This document shows positions 6,600-13,892 of a DNA stretch of 13,892 nucleotides, piece after piece. Location of the stretch: NCBI GenBank assembly GCA_003449595.1, contig DMHB01000440.1, positions 525-14,416 of the forward strand, written 5' to 3'. A program made the position numbers and the translations under genes. The number at the start of each line of letters is the position of its first letter. Positions within the stretch are counted from its first letter, which is position 1. The notes under the pieces were generated by a model. The model searched no databases and was not told the DNA's origin. It saw only the letters and a list, made by a program, of their open reading frames with translations. Origin of the DNA: Microscillaceae bacterium (lineage in GTDB: Bacteria; Bacteroidota; Bacteroidia; Cytophagales; Microscillaceae).

Positions 6600-7706
6600 T
6601 TAAGCATTAAAACTACTCATTATCCAACCGCCACCAATCACATCGTCGCCTTCATAAAACACGGCGGCCTGCCCGGGGGCGATGGCGAAAACACTTTCTT
6701 GAAACAGCACTTTCATCAAATCTGACTCCTCTTGAACGATGAGCGCCGGAGAACCCTCATCATTATACCTGATTTTGGTAATGGTTTGTGTTGGTTTGCC
6801 TATCAAATCAGGATATTTAGCCATATTGAGCTGGCGCACTAACATGCCGTTGCGAGCCAATTCGTGTTTGGTACCCAGCACCACACGGTTGTTCACTTTG
6901 TCGATAGCGGTAACAAAAACCGGATAGCCCAGCGTAATGCCCAATCCTTTGCGTTGGCCAATGGTATAAAACGGGTAGCCTTCGTGTTGTCCTACCACAG
7001 TACCATCTTCTAAGACAAAATCGCCGCCTTTTACTTGGTTTTCCAACTCAGGTTTGCGCCTTTTCAGGAAGCCGCGGTAGTCGTTGTCGGGAATAAAGCA
7101 AATTTCGTAAGATTCCGATTTGCTGACCAATTCTATAAAACCACGCTCGGTGGCCATTTCGCGGATGGTCGATTTGTGCAATTTCCCCAAGGGGAAAATA
7201 GTCCGGCTGAGGCTTTGTTGAGAAACGCCCCACAAAGCATACGACTGGTCTTTGTTTTCGTCCAAACCTTTGGAAACAATAAATCTTCCGTTTTCTTCGC
7301 GCAAATTGGCATAATGGCCGGTTGCAATGAATTGACAGTCCAATTTATCAGCTCTTTTCAACAAAGCATCCCATTTGATATGGGTATTGCACAGTACACA
7401 AGGGTTGGGGGTGCGCCCTTCGATGTATTCTTGTGTAAAGTAATCAATTACATAATCGCCAAATTCATCACGGATATCTAAAATATAATGTGGAAATCCC
7501 AGACTAACGGCAATGCCTCGTGCGTCGTTGATAGAGTCTAAACTGCAACAACCGGTTTCTTTTTTGCTGCCACCGGCGCTGGCATAGTCCCAGGTTTTCA
7601 TAGTCATGCCTATTACTTCATAACCTTGCTCGTGTAGCATTACGGCAGCCAGCGAACTGTCAATCCCGCCGCTCATGGCCACTAATACTCTTCCATTTCT
7701 ACTCAT
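6600..7706 (-). CDS. mnmA: tRNA-specific 2-thiouridylase MnmA
   Basis: MnmA uses ATP to activate U34 of tRNA-Lys, -Glu and -Gln and inserts sulfur delivered as a persulfide relay, giving s2U at the wobble position in the cytoplasm. This 368-residue protein matches the family length. The PP-loop motif SGGIDSS is at 12-18 and GMTMKTWDY at 33-41. The two catalytic cysteines are C103 in NPCVLCN and C203 in SYEICFIPD. TGHYA is at 129-133 and the family marker YTIGQRKGLGI at 247-257, followed by the C-terminal beta-barrel. A lysine-rich GGSKKETGCCS insert (45-55) is, as I recall, usual in Bacteroidota MnmA. ATG is at 7704-7706. A -7 promoter box lies 30 bp upstream and an intrinsic terminator lies downstream, so it is probably monocistronic. 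It is divergent from the histidine kinase gene. Confidence 0.97.
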   Translation of the reverse strand: MSRNGRVLVAMSGGIDSSLAAVMLHEQGYEVIGMTMKTWDYASAGGSKKETGCCSLDSINDARGIAVSLGFPHYILDIRDEFGDYVIDYFTQEYIEGRTPNPCVLCNTHIKWDALLKRADKLDCQFIATGHYANLREENGRFIVSKGLDENKDQSYALWGVSQQSLSRTIFPLGKLHKSTIREMATERGFIELVSKSESYEICFIPDNDYRGFLKRRKPELENQVKGGDFVLEDGTVVGQHEGYPFYTIGQRKGLGITLGYPVFVTAIDKVNNRVVLGTKHELARNGMLVRQLNMAKYPDLIGKPTQTITKIRYNDEGSPALIVQEESDLMKVLFQESVFAIAPGQAAVFYEGDDVIGGGWIMSSFNA

Positions 7707-7736
7707 GGGGGTTGTTGTTGGATTTTAAATAAGGTG

Positions 7737-7744
7737 CAAAAATA
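7737..7744 (-). promoter_or_regulatory. Candidate -7 promoter box for mnmA
   Basis: On the minus strand the sequence reads TATTTTTG, an exact match to the TAnnTTTG -7 element of Bacteroidota, 30 bases upstream of the mnmA ATG. No clear -33 element is seen. The remaining divergent region 7707-7921 holds the kinase promoter and no coding sequence. Confidence 0.5.
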
Positions 7745-7860
7745 AACATTTTAGCCTGCTTATGCAGTTTTTTTTATAACACCAAAAAGCACAAATTTGT
7801 CGCTTGTGTAGCTGAAATGGTTGGGTATGAATCGGATTAATTGTGTGAGATTTTTATCGA

Positions 7861-7901
7861 TGATAGCCTTTTCAGGGTAATTTTGTAATTTTAGGCTATC
7901 A
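7861..7901. promoter_or_regulatory. Inverted repeat centred on the kinase promoter (candidate operator)
   Basis: TGATAGCCT (7861-7869) and AGGCTATCA (7893-7901) are perfect 9-bp arms with a 23-bp spacer. The centre of symmetry (about 7881) coincides with the -7 box at 7878-7885. The predicted transcription start, around 7892, would place only the right arm in the RNA, so a DNA-binding operator or looping site is more likely than an RNA hairpin. Confidence 0.45.
7878..7885 (+). promoter_or_regulatory. Candidate -7 promoter box for the TPR histidine kinase
   Basis: TAATTTTG is an exact match to the TAnnTTTG element. It lies 36 bases upstream of the GTG at 7922 and 54 upstream of the alternative GTG at 7940. 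No good -33 motif is seen at the right distance. It is flanked symmetrically by the inverted repeat at 7861-7901. Confidence 0.5.
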
Positions 7902-7921
7902 ATTGACAAAAAGCAACATCA

Positions 7922-10294
7922 GTGTATTGGGCGGGTTTTGTGTGTAAACGACTTCTATCTTTTGGGTGGATTCTTGGCTTATGGCTTGGCTCAGGGCACT
8001 GGGTTTTTGCTCAACATGGCAAAATTGACAGCCTAAGACAACAAGCCGAGCGGTGGGAGGCTGCCAATTCCCGCAAGGGTTCGCGCCAAGCAGCAGCTCA
8101 AGACACCTCAGCGGTTCAAACTTACTTGTTATTGGCTCATCATTACCAGTCACACTGGCCTGATAGCTCGCTTTTTTTTGCGCAAAAAGCCTTACACTTG
8201 GCGCAATCTATGGGGCGCTTGCGCGATGAAGCATTGGCTTTGCGCAGTGTGGGCTTTGGGTATTATTTCAAACAACAATACGACAAAGCATTACAGTATT
8301 ATCAACTATCGCTTACCAAAGCTGAAAACATAAACGACCATCGCATAATGGGTGCGGTTTTCAGCCAAATGGCGCTGTTGTACGACAAGAAAGGGGAGTT
8401 TGAATCGGCCATGGGTTATCACCAAAAAGCATTGGCACAATATGAGCTATTGCAAGACCCTAAAAACATAGCCCTGATACTCAACAACTTAGGTAATACT
8501 TCCAAAGCCCAAGGCGACTTTGACAAAGCCATAGTTTACTACGACAAAGCAGTAGCCATACGCCAAGACATACAAGACTTAGGCGGTTTGGTGCAAAGCT
8601 ATGCCGCTTTGGCCGAGGTGTATCTTCTAATAGATAAAGACAAAGCTGCTGATATGGGCAAACAAGCGTTGGCGGTGGCGCAAGGGCAGCAAAACTTGGA
8701 ATTGTTGATGGAATCTTACCGTATTTTGGCTTTGATTCATAAAACGCAAGGTGATTACAAACAAGCTTTGGCCTACTTCGAGTTGTTCAAATTGTATAAC
8801 GACTCGTTGTACAAGCAACAAAGCTTGCAAGACAAGGAAACGATACTCCGCCAAGAGAAAAAAATCACTCAATTGAAGGCTTTTTTGGATCAAAACAAGC
8901 AGCAATATGCTACTGCCCAGCAGCAATGGAACGAGCGCGAAACCCATTTGACGGCCTTAGAAAGACAGCAAAAGGAGTATTTGTTAATTACCCAACAAGA
9001 TCTGAACACCGCCGAGCAAGAAAGACGCAAAGCGTTGGCGCTACAGGAGCAAGCCGAAAAAGCCCGCCTCGAAAAAGAACAAGACTGGAAAAAAGCCCAT
9101 AACCAAGCCCAACAGCAGGCCAACTTGGTGCAACGCTGGAAAATAGGTTGGGCGTTGACTTTACTTTTGGGAAGCATAGGGTTTGTGGCTTTGTTTGGGC
9201 TGAGCTGGTTGGTAGTTAGGTTTTATCGAAGAAATGCCCGATATAACCGCAACTTGCTGTCGAAAAGTGAAAACCAATTGGCACAAGCTGAAAAAAAAAT
9301 ATACGACCAAGAATCCGCTTTGCAAGACAGCCAAAGCCAGCTGGCAGCCACAGAGGCATTTCAAGAGCAAGTAACAAATTTACTGGTACACGACATCAAA
9401 CAACCGCTCAATGCTATTTTGTCTGTAACAGACCCTGTTAAGCCCATCGACACCGAAGAACAAAACTGGATTAGAAAATCAGCCCAGCATATTTTGTTGA
9501 TGATCACCAATTTGTTGCATTTGCAAAAAACTACCCACGACGATTTGCTCTTGATCAAAACAACCCAAAATCTGACCCAAATTTGGCATACAGCCGCTCA
9601 GCAGATGGCCAATGCCTTGACCGAAAAAAGTATTCAGCTTGAAGTGCTACTACCCGCCGAAGAGATTTTGGTGGAAGTAGATCAAGAAATGATAAAACAG
9701 GTGTTTGAAAACTTACTTCTCAATGCCATCCAATTTAGCCCCACCCAGAGTAAAATCCAAGTCAGCTTTGCGCTACTACCCAATCAAAACGTCAAAATAG
9801 CTGTTACTGATCAGGGTGAAGCACTTTCGTCGCCACAGCGTTCTCCGAACTCTACACCGCCCCCCTACGATCCGGCCTTGCTCAAAGCAACCAGTTTGGG
9901 CCTGTCTTTTTCAAAAAAAGTAATTGAAGCCCACCTTGGAACAGTAGGCTCGGACTATGATCCGGCTAATGGAACCACCTTCTGGGTTGTTTTGCCTATT
10001 GTTCCAATGCAACAAGCGCCTACCTACAAGTCTGCGTCACGTAACTTCTCCGGTTCATCCCATTGGGCTTCTGTAGAACAATTGACCACCGGCGAGCAAA
10101 TTTATTTACAGCCTTTTGTATCACAAATTGCCCAATATGAAGTACACCAATTAGGGGCTATTTTGCTGGTGCTTACAAAAATAGATGCGTCAAAAAGCCC
10201 TTCCATAGCCCAATGGAAACAACACGTAGAACAAGCAGCTATACACCTTGACAAATCCTCTTTCCGCGATTTATGCCGCTTGGCTACGGTTTAA
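7922..10294 (+). CDS. TPR-containing sensor histidine kinase with extra C-terminal domain
   Basis: This is a 790-residue membrane kinase. The N-terminal signal peptide has basic C-K-R at 8-10, then a hydrophobic stretch ending in VFAQ at 28-31. A second GTG at residue 7 (7940) would give a more compact signal. TPR-like units lie at about 105-134, 144-175, 184-214, 224-252 and 264-293 and are probably periplasmic. A Q/E/K-rich coiled coil (about 300-402) leads into one membrane helix (408-433). A second coiled coil (440-480) follows. The HisKA phospho-acceptor is H490 in VHDIKQPLNAIL. The N box is FENLLLNAIQF (595-605, N601). The G1 box is degenerate: DQGEAL (630-635) instead of DxGxG. The G2-like region is SLGLSFSKKV (658-667), followed by GTTFWVVLPI. 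About 95 further residues (696-790) form a mostly helical tail unlike standard kinases. No response regulator is adjacent. The signal sensed is unknown. Confidence 0.9.
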   Translation: MYWAGFVCKRLLSFGWILGLWLGSGHWVFAQHGKIDSLRQQAERWEAANSRKGSRQAAAQDTSAVQTYLLLAHHYQSHWPDSSLFFAQKALHLAQSMGRLRDEALALRSVGFGYYFKQQYDKALQYYQLSLTKAENINDHRIMGAVFSQMALLYDKKGEFESAMGYHQKALAQYELLQDPKNIALILNNLGNTSKAQGDFDKAIVYYDKAVAIRQDIQDLGGLVQSYAALAEVYLLIDKDKAADMGKQALAVAQGQQNLELLMESYRILALIHKTQGDYKQALAYFELFKLYNDSLYKQQSLQDKETILRQEKKITQLKAFLDQNKQQYATAQQQWNERETHLTALERQQKEYLLITQQDLNTAEQERRKALALQEQAEKARLEKEQDWKKAHNQAQQQANLVQRWKIGWALTLLLGSIGFVALFGLSWLVVRFYRRNARYNRNLLSKSENQLAQAEKKIYDQESALQDSQSQLAATEAFQEQVTNLLVHDIKQPLNAILSVTDPVKPIDTEEQNWIRKSAQHILLMITNLLHLQKTTHDDLLLIKTTQNLTQIWHTAAQQMANALTEKSIQLEVLLPAEEILVEVDQEMIKQVFENLLLNAIQFSPTQSKIQVSFALLPNQNVKIAVTDQGEALSSPQRSPNSTPPPYDPALLKATSLGLSFSKKVIEAHLGTVGSDYDPANGTTFWVVLPIVPMQQAPTYKSASRNFSGSSHWASVEQLTTGEQIYLQPFVSQIAQYEVHQLGAILLVLTKIDASKSPSIAQWKQHVEQAAIHLDKSSFRDLCRLATV

Positions 10295-10321
10295 CAACAG
10301 ATAAACTTTAATTTTTAACTT

Positions 10322-10329
10322 TATCTTTG
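10322..10329 (+). promoter_or_regulatory. Candidate -7 promoter box for mutL
   Basis: TATCTTTG is an exact TAnnTTTG match in the gap between the kinase stop (10294) and the mutL ATG (10382), implying a leader of about 45 nt. The -33 position is A/T-rich without a clear TTTG. It suggests that mutL and the two rhomboid genes form a separate transcript. Confidence 0.5.
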
Positions 10330-10381
10330 TTGGCTCAAGCTTATAACCACTTCGGTATTTCTTTTCTTGTTTTTGACACCT

Positions 10382-12247
10382 ATGGAAGACATCATTCGCT
10401 TGTTGCCTGAGTCACTTGCCAATCAAATTGCAGCCGGAGAGGTGGTACAACGCCCAGCCTCTGTGGTCAAAGAATTGATGGAAAATGCCTTAGACGCACA
10501 AAGCAAAAGTATCCAAGTAGTGATACAAGAGGCAGGCAAAAAGCTTATTCAAGTGGTAGATGATGGCATAGGGATGTCGGAAACTGATGCCAGGATGTGT
10601 TTCGAAAGACATGCTACTTCCAAGATAAGTCAATCAGCCGACTTGTTTGCCATCCGTACTTTGGGTTTTCGCGGCGAAGCATTGGCTTCAATAGCGGCTG
10701 TAGCCCAAGTAGAACTGAAAACCAAACGCAAAGAAGACGACTGGGGCACACAGCTATTGATAGAAGGCTCGCAGTTCAAAGCCCAAAACCCGGTAGCTTG
10801 CCTGCCCGGCACCTCATTGGCGGTCAGCAACTTGTTTTTCAATGTGCCGGCTCGGCGAAAGTTTCTGAAGTCAAACCCAGTAGAAATGCGCCATATTTTG
10901 GATGAGTTTGTCCGAATCGCCCTGTCGCATCCCGAAATTAGTTTTGCTTTGTACAACAACGACTTGGAAGTATATCAGCTTCAGGCGGGCAAACTTAGCC
11001 AACGGATTGTTGATCTTTTTGGCAAACACTATAAACAACAGTTGGCACCTTGTGAGGAGGAAACCCCTATTTTGAAAATTCAGGGCTACATTGGCAAGCC
11101 CGATTTGGCTACTAAGACCAAACAAGAGCAATTCATTTTTGTCAATAGGCGGTACATCCGCAATAATTACCTCAACCACGCCATCACAGGCGCTTATGAA
11201 AACCTGCTTCCTGCTGACAAAACACCTTTTTTTGCTCTTTTTCTAACCATCGACCCCTCGTTGATCGACATCAATGTGCATCCTAAAAAAACTGAGATTA
11301 AGTTTGAAGATGACCGCAGTATGTACGCCATTTTACAAGCAGCTGTCCGCAAGGCACTTAGCCAGCACCACCTTAGCCCTGCGTTAGACTTCAACACCGA
11401 TGTCAATATGCAGAGCCATTTGGGCAAAATCGAGCAAAACCTCAAGCAGCCTTTGCAACAGTGGCAGCCGCCTTCCGAGCAACGGGAAAAATCGAATCTT
11501 AAAAACTGGCAGAAGTTGTATGAATCGCTCGAAAAACAAGCCATCGAAAAAGAAAGCTATCAAGCCGATTTGCTTCCTGACGAATTGACAGAAAAAGAGC
11601 AGGTGCGCTTGAGCCGAATTTCAGACAATTTGGCCGAAAAAGTAGATACTGACAAAGAAGAGGTCTATCAGGCAGAAAAATATTTTTTACAGATTCAAAC
11701 CAAGTTCATCTTATGTTCAGTACGCTCAGGGCTTTTATTGATTGATCAAAAGGCAGCATATGAACGTATTTTGTACGATGCTTACTTACAAAAAATCAAC
11801 CATACACAAAACCCAAGCCCTCAACAATTACTTTTCCCTATTGAAATTGCAATTAGTCAAGCTGAATGGGCTGTTATACAAACGCTGGAAGCCGAACTTA
11901 AACAAATGGGCTTCATATTTGATAAAATAGCAGACGACACCTTAGCCTTCTCTGCTATCCCTGAAGGACTTACTTTAGAAGGAGAGTGGTGGGGGCAGTT
12001 GTTAGACAGCATCAGTACCTTTGGAGGTAACTGGCAAACGGAACGAAAAACTTTTTTGGCTTTATTTTTTGCAAAAAGAATGGCCAATTATTATCAAAAG
12101 AACCTAAACCAAGCCGAAATTAAAGCCCTGATCGATAGCCTGTTTGCTTCTACAAATCCTAATTTTACGCCTCACGGCAAGAAAATTTTTAATGTAATCA
12201 CGCTTGAGCAACTCAATCTTCTTTTAACCCAAAACTTAACTTTATGA
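10382..12247 (+). CDS. mutL: DNA mismatch repair protein MutL
   Basis: MutL couples mismatch recognition by MutS to strand incision and excision. This protein has 621 residues from ATG 10382; an in-frame TTG at 10367 is rejected because MEDIIRLLPESLANQIAAGE is the canonical MutL opening. The GHKL ATPase motifs are intact: ENALDA with E34, DDGIGM (60-65), RHATSKI (76-82) and GFRGEAL (95-101). NVHPKKTEIKF (298-308) ends the N-terminal half. A charged Q/E/K-rich linker spans about 345-430, followed by the C-terminal dimerisation domain. The metal-binding endonuclease motif DQHA(x)2E(x)4E is changed to DQKAAYERILYD (455-466), with H to K and the final E to D. The CPHGRP-like motif reads TPHGKK (596-601) without its cysteine. 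The gene overlaps the following rhomboid start by ATGA, suggesting translational coupling. Confidence 0.97.
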   Translation: MEDIIRLLPESLANQIAAGEVVQRPASVVKELMENALDAQSKSIQVVIQEAGKKLIQVVDDGIGMSETDARMCFERHATSKISQSADLFAIRTLGFRGEALASIAAVAQVELKTKRKEDDWGTQLLIEGSQFKAQNPVACLPGTSLAVSNLFFNVPARRKFLKSNPVEMRHILDEFVRIALSHPEISFALYNNDLEVYQLQAGKLSQRIVDLFGKHYKQQLAPCEEETPILKIQGYIGKPDLATKTKQEQFIFVNRRYIRNNYLNHAITGAYENLLPADKTPFFALFLTIDPSLIDINVHPKKTEIKFEDDRSMYAILQAAVRKALSQHHLSPALDFNTDVNMQSHLGKIEQNLKQPLQQWQPPSEQREKSNLKNWQKLYESLEKQAIEKESYQADLLPDELTEKEQVRLSRISDNLAEKVDTDKEEVYQAEKYFLQIQTKFILCSVRSGLLLIDQKAAYERILYDAYLQKINHTQNPSPQQLLFPIEIAISQAEWAVIQTLEAELKQMGFIFDKIADDTLAFSAIPEGLTLEGEWWGQLLDSISTFGGNWQTERKTFLALFFAKRMANYYQKNLNQAEIKALIDSLFASTNPNFTPHGKKIFNVITLEQLNLLLTQNLTL

Positions 12248-13032
12248 CGGGACTCGGAATGACTCCGGTAGTACGAACCCTACTTATTATCAACATTGGG
12301 GTCTTTATTTTTCAAGCTTTTCTACAAATCGATGTTACTTATTTTTTTGGGTTACGCAATTGGAACTCTCCTTTATTTGCTCCCCATCAGTTTGTAACCT
12401 ATATGTTCCTACACGGAGGCTTGGGGCATATCTTCGGCAATATGTTTGCGCTGTTTATGTTTGGCCCCATGTTGGAATATACCTTGGGCACGCGTCGTTT
12501 CCTGATTTTTTATATGGTAGCAGGCATAGGTGCCGGCGTTTTAAACACAGCCATTAATGGCTGGGAACTGCAAGGGCAACAAAACGCTTTGGCCGCTTAT
12601 GTAAAATCGCCTGACCCAGACGGTTTTGTACAGTATATGCACCGTTACGAACCTATGCACTACAACGGCAATGCAAAATTTTTAGAGGCTTTTGCGGATA
12701 ACCCAAAAGACCCCGCCTACCTGTCTGAAAGCGTAAAGTTTGCCACCGATCTTTACAAAAGCCACGTCAATACCCCCACGGTGGGTGCTTCGGGAGCTGT
12801 ATTTGGGTTACTCATTGCCTTTGCTTTGTTGTTTCCCAATATTGAAATGATGCTTTTATTTTTCCCGGTACCTATCAAAGCAAAATACTTTGTAACCCTT
12901 TATTTATTATATGAAATCTTTGCAGGATTGGGCTATAGCGGCCCCAGCAATGTAGCTCACTTTGCCCACATCAGCGGTGCTTTGGTGGGGTTTTTACTTA
13001 TCAAATATTGGAAAATCGAAAAAAAGTATTAA
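12244..13032 (+). CDS. Rhomboid family intramembrane serine protease (first of two)
   Basis: This is a 262-residue polytopic membrane protease that cleaves substrates inside the bilayer. The rhomboid core has about six helices. HGGLGHIFGNMFALFMFG (57-74) carries the conserved H57, H62 and N66 of the helix-2 HxxxxHxxxN signature. Helix 4 has GASGA with catalytic S183, and helix 6 has HFAHISGALVGF (239-250) with catalytic H242. All key residues are present, so activity is expected. An unusual polar insertion of about 70 residues (about 108-178) separates helix 3 from the catalytic-serine helix. The ATG at 12244 overlaps the mutL stop (ATGA), and the second rhomboid gene follows after 10 bp. Clustering with mutL is positional; no mechanistic link is known. 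The substrates are unknown. Confidence 0.95.
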   Translation: MTGLGMTPVVRTLLIINIGVFIFQAFLQIDVTYFFGLRNWNSPLFAPHQFVTYMFLHGGLGHIFGNMFALFMFGPMLEYTLGTRRFLIFYMVAGIGAGVLNTAINGWELQGQQNALAAYVKSPDPDGFVQYMHRYEPMHYNGNAKFLEAFADNPKDPAYLSESVKFATDLYKSHVNTPTVGASGAVFGLLIAFALLFPNIEMMLLFFPVPIKAKYFVTLYLLYEIFAGLGYSGPSNVAHFAHISGALVGFLLIKYWKIEKKY

Positions 13033-13042
13033 ATTAGTAACT

Positions 13043-13892
13043 ATGAACGGCATTTTCGATGACTTAAAAAACGCGTTTAAGCAACAAGACAATAGCTTGG
13101 TGCAAATCATCTTGGTCAATGTATTGATTTTTGTCATAATCAATTGCTTAGACGTAATTTTGACGGTATTCTTTTTCGATAAGCAGACCTATTTGTTTAT
13201 CAAGAGCCAACTCCTATTGCCTGCCTCACTGCCCAAGTTTTTGTATCACCCTTGGACAATCCTATCGTATGCTTTTGTACACGAGAGTTTTATGCATATT
13301 CTATTCAATATGCTTTTCCTGTATTGGTTCGGTAAGCTTATTCAGGAATACTTAGGCAGCAAGCGGGTAGTTAGTTTGTATATTTTGGGAGGAATCGTAG
13401 GAGGTGTATTATACATGGCTTTGTACAATCTTGTTCCTTTTTACCACAACCGCGTAGCCACTTCCGAAATGCTGGGTGCTTCGGCTGGAGTGTATGCCAT
13501 TGTTACGGCTGCAGCAACCTTGGTGCCTAATTATACATTCCACTTACTTTTCTTGGGGCCTGTACGCATCAAATACATTGCCTTAGTGTATATTTTGCTC
13601 TCTTTCTTTGGCATTAAAGAGGTCAACGCAGGTGGTAACATTGCCCACCTGGGTGGCGCACTTTTGGGTTTTATTTTCATCGCTTCATTACGCAAAGGTA
13701 ACGATTTAGGTACTCCTATTCATAGTGTAATCGATTGGATAGCCTCCTTATTTCAGCGTCGTAAGTTGAAAGTGGCTTACAAACCTCCCAAAGAAAAAGT
13801 AGCAACTGCCAAATCGTATGGAAAAGCCAATCAAAAAAGCACTTCTAATACCAATATTCCTAACCAAGATGAGATAGATGCTATCTTGGATA
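13043..13892 (+). CDS. Second rhomboid family serine protease (partial, runs off right edge)
   Basis: The open frame from ATG 13043 continues past the window end with no stop (283 codons plus one base), so the C-terminus is missing. It is a second, divergent rhomboid. After a soluble N-terminus (1-19) and a first helix (20-45) comes the signature FVHESFMHILFNMLFLYWFG (78-97), with H80, H85 and N89. Helix 4 has LGASAGVYAI (144-153) with catalytic S147. NIAHLGGALLGF (199-210) provides the catalytic H202. The rhomboid domain ends near residue 216 and is followed by a basic, polar cytoplasmic tail (239-273). The tail reaches PNQDEIDAILD at the window edge, which resembles the start of a short conserved C-terminal motif I recall from Bacteroidota rhomboids. 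It starts 10 bp after the first rhomboid gene, almost certainly in the same operon. Confidence 0.93.
   Translation, partial: MNGIFDDLKNAFKQQDNSLVQIILVNVLIFVIINCLDVILTVFFFDKQTYLFIKSQLLLPASLPKFLYHPWTILSYAFVHESFMHILFNMLFLYWFGKLIQEYLGSKRVVSLYILGGIVGGVLYMALYNLVPFYHNRVATSEMLGASAGVYAIVTAAATLVPNYTFHLLFLGPVRIKYIALVYILLSFFGIKEVNAGGNIAHLGGALLGFIFIASLRKGNDLGTPIHSVIDWIASLFQRRKLKVAYKPPKEKVATAKSYGKANQKSTSNTNIPNQDEIDAILD

Noticed and set aside
7035..7481. 148-codon plus-strand frame opposite mnmA
   Set aside because: mnmA is complete with both catalytic cysteines; the antisense frame has no family resemblance.
7756..7775. Short hairpin CTGC-TTAT-GCAG followed by eight T on the plus strand
   Set aside because: It looks like a terminator, but the stem is only 4 bp and no plus-strand gene ends upstream. 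It lies in the divergent promoter region of mnmA.
10367..10381. Upstream TTG start for mutL
   Set aside because: The five extra residues precede the canonical MutL N-terminus, which begins exactly at the ATG at 10382.

Overview
This window looks like ordinary chromosome from a member of the Bacteroidota, probably a Cytophagales-type marine or freshwater genus. Four lines of evidence support this. Several genes are preceded by exact matches to the Bacteroidota -7 promoter box TAnnTTTG. Shine-Dalgarno signals are mostly absent. mutL is followed directly by two rhomboid protease genes, an order I recall as common in this phylum. The left edge carries a nested palindrome of a kind I associate with dispersed repeats in these genomes. 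I see no phage, transposase, CRISPR, tRNA or rRNA sequence.

Layout from left to right. (1) Positions 2-79 hold a compact multi-hairpin repeat. (2) On the minus strand lie an SOS-type umuD without umuC and, 51 bp downstream, a Uma2-family (DUF820) putative nuclease. (3) Divergent from umuD is a biotin-dependent acyl-CoA carboxyltransferase subunit, without its biotin carboxylase or carrier nearby. (4) A plus-strand group follows: a GtrA-type membrane protein with a clear promoter, a small protein that may have a SpoIIAA/STAS-like fold, and a MoxR AAA+ ATPase lacking its usual DUF58/VWA partners. (5) A convergent minus-strand group contains a CHY zinc-finger protein, a four-helix membrane protein and a secreted beta-propeller-like protein, closely packed. 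Upstream of it lies mnmA (tRNA 2-thiouridylase), which has its own promoter and an intrinsic terminator. (6) Divergent from mnmA is a large sensor histidine kinase with periplasmic TPRs, whose -7 box sits at the centre of a 9-bp inverted repeat. (7) Finally come mutL (with its own promoter) and two rhomboid genes. The first overlaps the mutL stop by ATGA, and the second runs off the right edge.

Most genes are housekeeping functions of recognisable families (tRNA modification, mismatch repair, acyl-CoA metabolism, membrane proteolysis). I found no convincing wholly new system. The points most worth a second look are the multi-hairpin repeat, the kinase with a broken G1 box and an extra C-terminal helical domain, the palindrome centred on its promoter, the decayed endonuclease motif in MutL, the orphan UmuD beside a putative nuclease, and the two small operons of poorly characterised proteins.
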